Shown piece by piece: positions 44,877 through 53,272 of a DNA stretch of 57,870 bases. This DNA comes from Microtetraspora glauca. Lineage in GTDB: Bacteria; Actinomycetota; Actinomycetes; Streptosporangiales; Streptosporangiaceae. The position numbers and the translations under genes are program-made. The notes beneath the pieces were generated by a model, which saw nothing but the letters and a program-made list of their open reading frames with translations, had not been told where the DNA came from and did no database searches. The first letter of the stretch is position 1. Each line of letters begins with the position of its first letter. The stretch covers positions 1 through 57,870 of the forward strand of contig BBYL01000045.1 in the NCBI GenBank assembly GCA_001570385.1. Reading direction: 5' to 3'.

Positions 44877-46067
44877 ATGACAGGAGAGCCTCGGGCCGAG
44901 GGGGCGTTCCGGGAACGCGTCGTGGGCATCGGGTCGGGCGCGGGAGCGGTGGCGCCCCGGGAACTGGCCACCGAGGACATGGTCCTCAACATCGGACCGC
45001 AGCACCCGTCGACGCACGGCGTGCTGCGGCTGCGACTCACCCTGGACGCCGAGCGCATCGTCAGCGCCGAGCCGATCATCGGCTACATGCACCGGGGCGC
45101 CGAGAAGCTGTTCGAGGTGCGCGACTACCGCCAGATCATCGTCCTGGCGAACCGGCACGACTGGCTGTCGGCCTTCGCCAACGAGCTGGGCGTCGTGATC
45201 GCGGTCGAGCGGATGCTCGGCATGGAGGTCCCGCGACGTGCGGTGTGGGCGCGCACGCTGCTGGCCGAGCTCAACCGGGTGCTCAATCATCTGATGTTCC
45301 TCGGGTCCTACCCCCTGGAGCTGGGCGCGATCACCCCGGTCTTCTACGCGTTCCGCGAGCGGGAGACCCTGCAGCACGTAATGGAGGAGATCTCCGGCGG
45401 CCGGATGCACTACATGTTCAACCGCGTCGGCGGCCTCAAGGAGGATCTGCCGCTCGGCTGGCTCGACCGCGTGGGGCAGGCCGTCGCCGACGTACGGCGC
45501 CGCCTCCCCGACATCGAGAACCTCGTCTCCGGCAACGAGATCTTCCTCGCCCGGACCAAGGGCGTCGGGGTGCTGCCCCGCGAGACGATCATGCAGTACG
45601 GCGTGAGCGGCCCGATTGCCCGCGCCTCCGGAGTCGACTTCGATCTGCGCAGGGACGAGCCCTACCTCGCATACGGCGAGCTGCCGGTGAGGGTGGTGAC
45701 CCGGACAGAAGGCGACTGCCACGCCCGGTTCGAGGTGCTGCTCGACCAGGTCAAGGCCTCCCTCGACCTGGCGGACGCCTGCCTTGACCGGCTGCGGGAG
45801 CTCCCCCCGGGACCGATCAACCAGCGACTGCCGAAGATCCTCAAGGCCCCCGAGGGCCACACGTACGCCTGGACGGAGAGCCCGCTCGGCATCAACGGGT
45901 ACTACCTCGTGTCCCGGGGCGAGAAGACCCCCTGGCGGTTGAAGCTGCGCAGCGCGTCGTTCAACAACGTCCAGGTGCTACGGGAGATCCTGCCGGGGCA
46001 TCTGGTCGCCGACATGATCGCCATTCTCGGCTCGATGTTCTTCGTCGTCGGGGACATCGACAAATAG
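44877..46067 (+). CDS. nuoD: NuoD-like 49-kDa complex I subunit, solitary
   Basis: 396 aa. It has the full NuoD length and landmarks: NIGPQHPSTHGVLRLRLTLD, IGYMHRGAEKLFE, LANRHDWLSAFANEL, GGRMHYMFNRVGG, VSGNEIFLARTKGVGVL and SASFNNVQVL. It lacks the other 13 nuo genes nearby, so it is either a second NuoD-like protein or the relic of a small hydrogenase-like complex. Its residues near the quinone site (His in NIGPQHPSTH) are intact. It sits 29 bp after the SAM-regulated aminotransferase and is probably on the same mRNA. Confidence 0.9.
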   Translation: MTGEPRAEGAFRERVVGIGSGAGAVAPRELATEDMVLNIGPQHPSTHGVLRLRLTLDAERIVSAEPIIGYMHRGAEKLFEVRDYRQIIVLANRHDWLSAFANELGVVIAVERMLGMEVPRRAVWARTLLAELNRVLNHLMFLGSYPLELGAITPVFYAFRERETLQHVMEEISGGRMHYMFNRVGGLKEDLPLGWLDRVGQAVADVRRRLPDIENLVSGNEIFLARTKGVGVLPRETIMQYGVSGPIARASGVDFDLRRDEPYLAYGELPVRVVTRTEGDCHARFEVLLDQVKASLDLADACLDRLRELPPGPINQRLPKILKAPEGHTYAWTESPLGINGYYLVSRGEKTPWRLKLRSASFNNVQVLREILPGHLVADMIAILGSMFFVVGDIDK

Positions 46068-46070
46068 CGG

Positions 46071-46520
46071 TTACTTGCGCTCCTCCGGCTTGCCCGGCAC
46101 CCGGCAGCAGTGCTCAAGGAAAAGCGCCGCGCAGATCAGCACGACGCACGAGGCGAACGAGCCGCCCGCGACGAACGCGTCCTGCCGCGGCTGGGGCAGG
46201 TCGAGCAGGTTGAGCACGTGGAGCACGAAACCCGCGAAGACGCCCCCGAACACCGCGCCCGCGTGCGCCGTGGCCTTCGCCAGGGCGGCGAGCCGGGCGA
46301 CCGCCAGCGGCTCGGCCGGCTTGGTGCCCGGCTTGCGGCGGATCCTGGCCCGGGTCAGCCACCCGGTGTACGCCTCACCGATGGCCAGCAGCAGCAGGGT
46401 CGGGATCGCGCTCCACGGCACCGTCGGCAGCTGGGAATAGGTCTTCTGCAGCAGGCCCCAGGTGAGCAGCGCGAACACCACCACCAGGCCGACCAGCACG
46501 CCGGGGTTGCTGGGCTTCAC
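46071..46520 (-). CDS. DUF3180 membrane protein
   Basis: 149 aa from GTG 46520 behind aggag. Four hydrophobic helices (GVLVGLVVVFALLTWGLL, AIPTLLLLAIGEAYTGWL, then a pair around AGAVFGGVFAGFVLHVL and SFASCVVLICAALFL) with a basic loop (RARIRRKPGTKP). This matches the actinobacterial DUF3180 proteins that commonly end the fol operon. Function unknown. It is 19 bp downstream of folK, in the same operon. The stop is 3 bp from the convergent nuoD stop. Confidence 0.85.
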   Translation of the reverse strand: MKPSNPGVLVGLVVVFALLTWGLLQKTYSQLPTVPWSAIPTLLLLAIGEAYTGWLTRARIRRKPGTKPAEPLAVARLAALAKATAHAGAVFGGVFAGFVLHVLNLLDLPQPRQDAFVAGGSFASCVVLICAALFLEHCCRVPGKPEERK

Positions 46521-46539
46521 GCAGGCTCCTCTTGCGACA

Positions 46540-47040
46540 TCAGGCGGGGGGCTCCAGGGACAGGTCGTCGCGCAGCCGTACACCGGCCTGGTCCAGCCCG
46601 GCGAGCAGGTCGGCCACGGCGCCGTGCCCGGTGAGCGTCGCCTCCGGATCGGCCCGCAGCCACGGGACCAGCACGAACGCCCGCTCATGCGCCCGGGGGT
46701 GCGGGAGCGTGAGCTCGGGATCGGCCGACACGACGTCGTCCACCATGATCAGATCCACGTCGAGAGTCCGCGGCCCCCAGCGCTCCACGCGCACCCGGCC
46801 GAAGGCGTTCTCGATGCTCTGGGCGCGTTCGAGGAGCGCCCACGCGTCCAGCATGGACTCGGCCACGACGACGGCGTTGAGGTAGGGGTCCTGCTCAGGC
46901 CCGCCCACGGGGTCGGTCTCGTACACGGGGGAGACGGCGACGAACGTCAGTCCCGGAGCGTCGAAGAGGGCGTCGATCGCGCCCTGGAGATTCTCCATCC
47001 GGCGACCGAGATTGCTGCCGAGCGCGAGCACGACCCTCAT
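46540..47040 (-). CDS. folK: Hydroxymethyldihydropterin pyrophosphokinase
   Basis: 166 aa. HPPK motifs: ALGSNLGRRMENLQGAIDAL at the N-terminus, VSPVYETDPVGGPEQDPYLN, RWGPRTLDVDLIMVDD (catalytic Asp pair) and LPHPRAHERAFVLVPW. It transfers pyrophosphate from ATP to 6-hydroxymethyl-7,8-dihydropterin. Overlaps folB by 4 bp. Confidence 0.96.
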   Translation of the reverse strand: MRVVLALGSNLGRRMENLQGAIDALFDAPGLTFVAVSPVYETDPVGGPEQDPYLNAVVVAESMLDAWALLERAQSIENAFGRVRVERWGPRTLDVDLIMVDDVVSADPELTLPHPRAHERAFVLVPWLRADPEATLTGHGAVADLLAGLDQAGVRLRDDLSLEPPA

Positions 47041-47408
47041 TCGCGACCCCTTCTGATGGTCACCACCACGTCGTCGAACGGCAGCGGAATGGGCGCGGCC
47101 GGCTTGTGCACGCTGACCTCCACCTCGTCCACCAGGTCGTACGCCAGGCAGACGGAGGCGAGCCGGTCGGCGAGCGTCTCGATGAGGTTGACCGGCTCGC
47201 CCCCGACCGTCTCCACCAGGCGCACGGCCAGCGCGCCGTAGTCGACGGTCTTGGTCAGGTCGTCTCCCCCGGCGGCGGGCGCGGTGTCGAGGAACAACGT
47301 CACGTCGACCACGAACTCCTGGCCGAGCTCCCGCTCCGCGGGCAGGCAGCCGTGCCGCCCCCGCGCGCGCAGCCCCACCAGGCGAACGCTGTCACTCCGG
47401 CCGCTCAC
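47037..47408 (-). CDS. folB: Dihydroneopterin aldolase
   Basis: 123 aa from GTG 47408 with gaggaggagg upstream. The order VRLVGLRARGRHGCLPAERE (active-site region, with His rather than the more usual Tyr/Phe before Gly), EFVVDVTLFLDT, TVDYGALA, NLIETLADRLA (catalytic Glu region) and VSVHKPAAPIP (catalytic Lys) is the FolB pattern. It converts dihydroneopterin to hydroxymethyldihydropterin and glycolaldehyde. Start and stop overlap both neighbours by 4 bp. Confidence 0.93.
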   Translation of the reverse strand: MSGRSDSVRLVGLRARGRHGCLPAERELGQEFVVDVTLFLDTAPAAGGDDLTKTVDYGALAVRLVETVGGEPVNLIETLADRLASVCLAYDLVDEVEVSVHKPAAPIPLPFDDVVVTIRRGRE

Positions 47409-47824
47409 TCTTCCTCCTCCTCGTCCTCGCTCTGCAGGACGGGGGACCCGTGGTACAACCACAGGCGCCAGCCGTCCGGGGTGCGGACGTACGTGCTGGT
47501 CGCGACCACCCGGCCCGCGGCGAACCCCGCCTCGTCGGTGTCCGCGGCGGTCAGGATGTTCTCCGCGCAGGTGAGCACGGCGACGTCGCCCAGCACCATG
47601 GTCCGCACGTCGGTCAGCACGAACTGGATGTACGGGGTGTTGGCCATGATCAGTGCCCACGAGCGGAGCACCTCGGACCGGCCGCTGAGCATGGGCCAAC
47701 CGGGGTGGACGCACATCGCCACCCGGTCGCCCGCGTCCTCCGCCCAGATCTCGGACATCCGATCCAGGTCCGCGCTCTCGATCGCGTCGTAGAACTCCTG
47801 GTTGAGCTCCTCAACGTCCTTCAT
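47405..47824 (-). CDS. NTF2/SnoaL-like small protein in the folate operon
   Basis: 139 aa from ATG 47824. An NTF2-like cone: EELNQEFYDAIESADLDRMSEIWAED, VHPGWPMLSGRSEVLRSW, AVLTCAENILT, ATSTYVRTPDGWRLWLYHGS. It ends in an acidic tail (SEDEEEEE). NTF2-like proteins range from enzymes to binding proteins, and the Asp-Glu-His pattern is compatible with small-molecule binding. It overlaps folP by 14 bp and folB by 4 bp, so it is tightly coupled to folate synthesis. A role there has not, to my knowledge, been shown. Confidence 0.85.
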   Translation of the reverse strand: MKDVEELNQEFYDAIESADLDRMSEIWAEDAGDRVAMCVHPGWPMLSGRSEVLRSWALIMANTPYIQFVLTDVRTMVLGDVAVLTCAENILTAADTDEAGFAAGRVVATSTYVRTPDGWRLWLYHGSPVLQSEDEEEEE

Positions 47825-48668
47825 CGGCTGCCTTCCACGCCGCCGCGACGCGTACGGCGTCCGCGTTGGGTCCGACCTGGTGTACCCGGACGCACCAGGC
47901 GCCCTCCCGCGCGGCGAGCGCGGTGACCGCCAGCGTGGCGTCGTCACTGCGGTCGAAGGGGCGGGGCCTGCCCTCGGCGTCCGGCAGCAGGCGCCCGAGG
48001 AACCGTTTCCTCGACGCGCCGATCAGCACGGGATGGCCCATCTCGACCAGCTTGCGGGTCCCGGCCAGCAGCGCCCAGTTGTGCTCGGGATGCTTGGAGA
48101 ACCCGAGCCCGGGGTCGATGACGATCTGCTCCTCGCGCACGCCCTCGCCGAGCACCGAGTCGACCCGCTTGCGTAGTTCCTCGGTCACCTCGGTGACGAC
48201 GTCTCCGTACATCGCGCGGCTGTCCATGTCGTGGCTGTGGCCGCGCCAGTGCATCACGACGTACGGCACGCCGGTCGCCGCGACGACCCTGGGCATCGCC
48301 GGATCGGCCAGCCCGCCGCTCACGTCGTTGACGAGCATGGCACCGGCTTCCACGGCCGCCTCGGCGACCTCCGCGCGCATGGTGTCCACGCTGACCGTCA
48401 CGCCCTCCTGGCGGAGGACGCGGATCACGGGCTCGACCCTGCGCAGTTCCTCTCCGAGGGAGACCCGGGCGGAACCGGGGCGGGTGGACTCGCCACCGAC
48501 GTCGACGATGTCCGCGCCCTGGGCGACCAGTTCCAGCCCGTGGGCGATCGCGGCGTCCGCGTCGAACCACTGGCCGCCGTCGGAAAAGGAGTCGGGCGTC
48601 ACGTTGACCACGCCCATGACCAGGCATCGCCCGGGATCGGGCATCCCGGGCACGTGGTGTGTGGTCAT
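47811..48668 (-). CDS. folP: Dihydropteroate synthase
   Basis: 285 aa. TIM barrel with the pterin/PP loops MGVVNVTPDSFSDGGQWF, DIVDVGGESTRPGS, VLVNDVSGGLAD, MHWRGHSHDMD, IVIDPGLGFSKHPEHNW and LIGASRKRFLG. It joins p-aminobenzoate to the pterin pyrophosphate and is the sulfonamide target. Second or third gene of the leftward fol run. The 114-bp gap to folE could hold a further promoter. Confidence 0.97.
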   Translation of the reverse strand: MTTHHVPGMPDPGRCLVMGVVNVTPDSFSDGGQWFDADAAIAHGLELVAQGADIVDVGGESTRPGSARVSLGEELRRVEPVIRVLRQEGVTVSVDTMRAEVAEAAVEAGAMLVNDVSGGLADPAMPRVVAATGVPYVVMHWRGHSHDMDSRAMYGDVVTEVTEELRKRVDSVLGEGVREEQIVIDPGLGFSKHPEHNWALLAGTRKLVEMGHPVLIGASRKRFLGRLLPDAEGRPRPFDRSDDATLAVTALAAREGAWCVRVHQVGPNADAVRVAAAWKAADEGR

Positions 48669-48782
48669 GCTGCCTCCTCGTCCGCGAGCCGGCGATGACC
48701 ATTCGTCACTGTGTCTACTGGTTCGCTCGCTTCTCGCTCGCAGCCAAGCCTAGGCGCTCGGAGGTCGGGAACTGTATCCGGA

Positions 48783-49370
48783 TCAGTTGCGCCCGAGGAT
48801 GAGCGACATCGCCTCGGCCCGCGTGCTCTCGCAGGTGCGGAAGTCGCCCCTGACCGCGGAGGTGATGGTCTTCGCGCCCGGCTTGCGCACACCGCGCATG
48901 CTCATGCACATGTGCTCGGCCTCGATGACCACGATCACACCGCGTGGTTCGAGCACCCGCATCAGCCCGTCGGCGATCTGCGAGGTCATCCGCTCCTGGA
49001 CCTGCGGCCGGCGGGCGTAGACGTCCACCAGCCGGGCCAGCTTGGACAGACCGGTGATCTGGCCCTTGGCGTTCGGCGTGTACCCGACGTGGGCCACGCC
49101 GTGGAAGGGCAGCAGGTGATGCTCGCAGGTCGACATGACCTCGATGTCCTTCACCAGCACCATCTCGTCGTGGTCGGCGTCGAACATCGTGGTCAGCGCG
49201 TCCTCCGGCCGCTGACCGAGTCCCGCGAACTGCTCCGTGTAGGCACGTGCGACCCGGGCCGGGGTGTCGCGCAGGCCGTCCCTGTCGGGATCCTCGCCGA
49301 TGGCGAAGAGGATCTCCCGGACGGCCTTCTCGATCCGGCCCTGGTCCACGTAATGCGGCTCGACCGTCAC
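48783..49370 (-). CDS. folE: GTP cyclohydrolase I
   Basis: 195 aa from GTG 49370, only 2 bp after the ftsH stop (the upstream region of the frame belongs to ftsH). Signatures: GLRDTPARVARAYTEQFAGL, VMSTCEHHLLPFHGVAHVGY with the zinc Cys/His, GLSKLARLVDVYARRPQVQE, and the second zinc Cys in EAEHMCMSMRGVRKPG. First committed step of folate synthesis: GTP to dihydroneopterin triphosphate. Co-transcribed with ftsH. Confidence 0.96.
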   Translation of the reverse strand: MTVEPHYVDQGRIEKAVREILFAIGEDPDRDGLRDTPARVARAYTEQFAGLGQRPEDALTTMFDADHDEMVLVKDIEVMSTCEHHLLPFHGVAHVGYTPNAKGQITGLSKLARLVDVYARRPQVQERMTSQIADGLMRVLEPRGVIVVIEAEHMCMSMRGVRKPGAKTITSAVRGDFRTCESTRAEAMSLILGRN

Positions 49371-49372
49371 GG

Positions 49373-51373
49373 TCAGGCCTCGTCCTTCTGCGGCGCCTGG
49401 TCGTTCATCCACGGAGCCGGGTTGCCGGCGGGCAGAGCCTGCCCGTTGCCGTTGGCCCGCTCCTTCGGAGTGATCACCGGCGGGCGGTCGGACGGGAGCC
49501 GCTTGCCGTACCCGGCGTACGAGGGACGCTTTTCCTTCGTCTCGACCGGAGCGAAGACCTGGAGCACCTGCTCGCGGGAGAGGGTCTCCTTCTCCATGAG
49601 CTCCAGCACGAGGTTGTCGAGCACGTCGCGGTACTGGACGAGGATCTCCCACGCCTGGTCGTGCGCGGACTCGATGAGCCGGCGGACCTCCTCGTCGATC
49701 GTGGAGGCGATCTGCTCGGAGTAGTCGCGCTCGTGGCCCATCTCACGCCCGAGGAAGACCTCGCCGTTGCCGCTGCCGAACTTGCGGGCGCCGAGCTTCT
49801 CGCTCATGCCGTACTCGGTGACCATGCGGCGGGCGATGGAGGTGGCCTTCTCGATGTCGTTGGAGGCACCCGTGGTGGGCTCGTGGAAGACGAGCTCCTC
49901 CGCGGTGCGGCCACCCAGCAGCATGGCGAGCTGGTCCATCATCTCTGACCTGGTCGCGAGGAACTTGTCCTCCATCGGCAGCGTCATCGTGTAACCGAGG
50001 GCGCGGCCGCGGGACAGGATCGTGATCTTGTGGACCGGGTCGGAGTTGGGCAGCGCGTGCGCGACCAGGGCGTGACCACCCTCGTGGTACGCGATGATCT
50101 TCTTTTCCTCGTCGGACATCACGCGGGACTTGCGCTCAGGACCGGCCATCACGCGGTCGATGGACTCCTCGAGGGTGTTCATCGAGATGAGCTTCTGGTC
50201 CTGCCGGGCGGTCAGCAGCGCCGCCTCGTTGATCACGTTGGCCAGGTCGGCTCCGGTGAAGCCGGGCGTACGCCGCGCGATGACGTCGAGGTCGACGTCC
50301 TGGGCGAACGGCTTGCCGCGGCCGTGGACGCGCAGGATGCCCTTGCGACCCTCCAGGTCTGGACGGTCGATGACGACCTGACGGTCGAAGCGGCCGGGGC
50401 GCAGCAGCGCCGGGTCGAGGATGTCGGGCCGGTTGGTGGCGGCGATGAGGATCACGCCGCCCTTCACGTCGAAGCCGTCCATCTCGACGAGGAGCTGGTT
50501 CAGCGTCTGCTCGCGCTCGTCGTGGCCACCGCCGAGACCCGCGCCGCGGTGACGGCCCACCGCGTCGATCTCGTCGATGAAGATGATCGCCGGAGCGTTG
50601 GCCTTCGCCTGCTCGAACAGGTCGCGGACACGCGAGGCGCCGACACCCACGAACATCTCGACGAAGTCGGAACCCGAGATCGAGTAGAACGGCACGCCGG
50701 CCTCACCGGCCACCGCCCTGGCGAGCAGGGTCTTGCCGGTTCCGGGCGGGCCGTACAGCAGGACGCCCTTGGGGATCTTGGCGCCGATCGCCTGGAACTT
50801 GGCCGGGGCCTGCAGGAACTCCTTGATCTCCTGGAGCTCCTCGATGGCCTCGTCGGCACCCGCGACGTCGGCGAACGTCGTCTTGGGAGTGTCCTTGGTG
50901 ATCAGCTTCGCCCGCGACTTCCCGAAGTTCATGACGCGGGAGCCGCCGCCCTGCATCTGGTTCATGATGAACAGGAAGATCAGGACGATGATGATGATCG
51001 GCAGGAAGCTGACCAGCAGGCTGACCAGGAAGTTCTCCCTGGGGACCTCGACGGTCCAGCCCTTGGAGGGGTTGGCCTTCGCCAGCGCCTCAGTCAGCTG
51101 GACGCCCTGGCCCTGCACCCAGGGGGCCTGGATGCGGTCCACGGACTTGCCGCCGACGTCGATCGGCTTCAGCAGCGTCAGCTCGGCGCGCTGGTCCTTG
51201 TCGACGACTTTGGCGCTCTTCACGTTGCCCTGCTGGATCTGCTGGACGACGGTAGAGGTGTCGGCGGTGGTGTAGTTGCCGTCCCCGTTGAACATCGTGG
51301 TGACGAGCAGGAGAAGCACGACGATGCCCAGGATCCACAGTAGTGGCCCACGTGTAAATCGCTTGAGATCCAT
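49373..51373 (-). CDS. ftsH: ATP-dependent zinc metalloprotease FtsH
   Basis: 666 aa. Two membrane helices (residues ~10-27 and ~114-138) flank an extracytoplasmic domain. The AAA module has Walker A at 208-215 (GPPGTGKT), IIFIDEIDAVGRHRG, and the second region of homology ATNRPDILDPALLRPGRFDR. The M41 protease has the zinc site HEGGH near residue 430 (IAYHEGGHALVAH). The C-terminal ~50 residues are Pro-rich. It degrades membrane and some soluble proteins. Order hpt-ftsH-folE is conserved in actinobacteria. Confidence 0.97.
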   Translation of the reverse strand: MDLKRFTRGPLLWILGIVVLLLLVTTMFNGDGNYTTADTSTVVQQIQQGNVKSAKVVDKDQRAELTLLKPIDVGGKSVDRIQAPWVQGQGVQLTEALAKANPSKGWTVEVPRENFLVSLLVSFLPIIIIVLIFLFIMNQMQGGGSRVMNFGKSRAKLITKDTPKTTFADVAGADEAIEELQEIKEFLQAPAKFQAIGAKIPKGVLLYGPPGTGKTLLARAVAGEAGVPFYSISGSDFVEMFVGVGASRVRDLFEQAKANAPAIIFIDEIDAVGRHRGAGLGGGHDEREQTLNQLLVEMDGFDVKGGVILIAATNRPDILDPALLRPGRFDRQVVIDRPDLEGRKGILRVHGRGKPFAQDVDLDVIARRTPGFTGADLANVINEAALLTARQDQKLISMNTLEESIDRVMAGPERKSRVMSDEEKKIIAYHEGGHALVAHALPNSDPVHKITILSRGRALGYTMTLPMEDKFLATRSEMMDQLAMLLGGRTAEELVFHEPTTGASNDIEKATSIARRMVTEYGMSEKLGARKFGSGNGEVFLGREMGHERDYSEQIASTIDEEVRRLIESAHDQAWEILVQYRDVLDNLVLELMEKETLSREQVLQVFAPVETKEKRPSYAGYGKRLPSDRPPVITPKERANGNGQALPAGNPAPWMNDQAPQKDEA

Positions 51374-51637
51374 CCGTTGCGGAACCCCGGCGGGCCCGTC
51401 CCTTCCTGACCAAGGCCTGGCCCCGGGCGGAACCCGGGTCGCGGCATCCCTCGCCGCTCCTACTGACTACCCGCAGGTAACCGAATGGCACCCGCAGATA
51501 TCAGAAGGTACACCGGGCCGCCGCATGCGGTAACTGCATGAGCGGCTCCGGCTTTACCTTTCCAACGTACGTGACGCAATCCGTGTTCCCTACCAGGGAG
51601 CGGATCGCGGCCCGCACAAGAGGACTTCGCTCAGGGC

Positions 51638-52195
51638 TTACTCGCCGCCGTAGACATGTGGAGCGAGCGTGCCGATGAACGGCAGGTTGCGATACCGCTC
51701 CGCATAGTCGAGCCCGTAACCGATCACGAACTCGTTCGGAATGTCGAACCCGACATACTTCACATCAATTGGCACCTTGACCGCGTCCGGCTTACGGAGC
51801 AGCGCGCAGATCTCCAGCGAGGCCGGGTTGCGCGACTTCAAATTGTTCATCAGCCAGGAGAGCGTGAGACCGGAGTCGATGATGTCCTCGACCACGAGCA
51901 CGTGACGGTCCGCGATGTCGGTGTCGAGGTCCTTCAGCACCCGCACCACCCCGGACGATCTGGTGCCCGCCCCGTATGAGGACACCGCCATCCAGTCCAT
52001 CTGCACCGGGACGTGCAAAGCCCGGGCCAGGTCGGCCATGACCATGACCGCGCCCTTGAGGACGCCGACGATCAGCAGGTCCTTACCGTCGTAGTCGGCA
52101 TCGATCTGGCCGGAGAGTTCCTTGATCTTGTCTTGGAGCTCGTGTTCCGGAATGAGGACGCTCAAGAGGTCCTTGCCCATGTCGGCTGCATCCAC
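51638..52195 (-). CDS. hpt: Hypoxanthine phosphoribosyltransferase
   Basis: 185 aa from GTG 52195 with aagga upstream; ATG 52180 is the alternative. PRTase fold: LLIVGVLKGAVMVMADLARAL, MAVSSYGAGTRSSGVV, the PRPP loop VLVVEDIIDSGLTLSWL, and VGFDIPNEFVIGYGLDYAERY closing the purine site. It salvages hypoxanthine and guanine. It follows tilS by 11 bp. Confidence 0.96.
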   Translation of the reverse strand: MDAADMGKDLLSVLIPEHELQDKIKELSGQIDADYDGKDLLIVGVLKGAVMVMADLARALHVPVQMDWMAVSSYGAGTRSSGVVRVLKDLDTDIADRHVLVVEDIIDSGLTLSWLMNNLKSRNPASLEICALLRKPDAVKVPIDVKYVGFDIPNEFVIGYGLDYAERYRNLPFIGTLAPHVYGGE

Positions 52196-52206
52196 CTGCG
52201 GAATCC

Positions 52207-53193
52207 TTACGCGAGGTTGTTCGCTGTAGCGAATATCAGGGTGCCACAGCGCCGGACCGCTCCCACCCCCCCGGGTAGATCGACCCGCCTCTGCCCCCGC
52301 CATGCGCTGATCAGCCGCTCCACCTCGTCGATGTGCACCGCCGCGAGCGCGGACGCGGGCGCGCCCGCCTCCACCGCCGCCCGCTGGATGACCCGCCGCC
52401 GCACGGCTCCGGGGACCTTCTCCAGTACGGCGACGGCCAGCTCGACGCCGGATCCCGTACGTGACTCGGCGAGTACGGCGTCGGCCCACTCGTCCAGGGC
52501 GTCGGCGTCGTCCCGGCACAGGCGAGCGGTACGGGCGAGCGCCTCCGCCACACCCGGCCCGAGCGCGGCCGTAAGGACGGGCACGACGTCATGGCGGACC
52601 CGAACCCTGGTGTAGGCGGGGTCGATGTTGTGCGGGTCGTGCCACGGTTGGAGCCCCAGAGCCGCGCACGCCTCCTCGGTCCGCGCCCGGCTCAGGCCGA
52701 GCAACGGCCGACGATAGACGCCGGAGATCCCCGGCATGCCGGCGAGCGACCGGGTGCCGCTGCCGCGCGCCAGCCGCAACAACACGGTCTCCGCCTGGTC
52801 GTTCAGCGTGTGCCCCAGCAGCACGGCCGCGGCCTCCAGCCTCTGGGCCGCCTCCGAGAGCGCCGCGTAGCGGGCGTCGCGCGCGGCCGCCTCCGGCCCG
52901 CCCTCGGTGCCCACGGTGACGGGCAGGACCAGCGCGGGGTCGAGGCCGAGCGCGGGCGCTAGTCGTACGAGGTCGTGCGCGCGGGACGCCGAGCCCTGTT
53001 GCAGGCCGTGGTCGACGGTCAGCAGCCCGGCGCGCAGGCCCATGCGAGGGGCGGAGAAGCCGAGGGCCGCGGCGAGCGCGAGCGAGTCGGCGCCGCCGCT
53101 GCACGCGACCAGGACGAGCGCCCCCTGGGGCAGGTCCGCGAGCGACTGCCGTACGGCACGGCGCACGTCGGCGACAGCGGGATGGGGACCCAT
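52207..53193 (-). CDS. tilS: tRNA(Ile)-lysidine synthetase
   Basis: 328 aa. N-terminal PP-loop ATPase: LVACSGGADSLALAAAL (SGGxDS motif), LLTVDHGLQQGSA, LLGHTLNDQAETVLLRLARG. The C-terminal part is short, as in actinobacteria, and lacks the extra domains of the E. coli enzyme. It modifies C34 of the AUA-reading tRNA-Ile. Conserved tilS-hpt-ftsH order. Confidence 0.94.
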   Translation of the reverse strand: MGPHPAVADVRRAVRQSLADLPQGALVLVACSGGADSLALAAALGFSAPRMGLRAGLLTVDHGLQQGSASRAHDLVRLAPALGLDPALVLPVTVGTEGGPEAAARDARYAALSEAAQRLEAAAVLLGHTLNDQAETVLLRLARGSGTRSLAGMPGISGVYRRPLLGLSRARTEEACAALGLQPWHDPHNIDPAYTRVRVRHDVVPVLTAALGPGVAEALARTARLCRDDADALDEWADAVLAESRTGSGVELAVAVLEKVPGAVRRRVIQRAAVEAGAPASALAAVHIDEVERLISAWRGQRRVDLPGGVGAVRRCGTLIFATANNLA

Positions 53194-53272
53194 GAGGCCA
53201 TTCTGTCCGCAGGCCGGCCGGACGTGGGAACCGTGTCCGCCCGGATCGGCCGACGCGGAGAACGCGCGACGG

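Noticed and set aside
44877..46067. Catalytic large subunit of a NiFe hydrogenase
   Set aside because: The two CxxC pairs that bind nickel are absent; sequence follows NuoD throughout.
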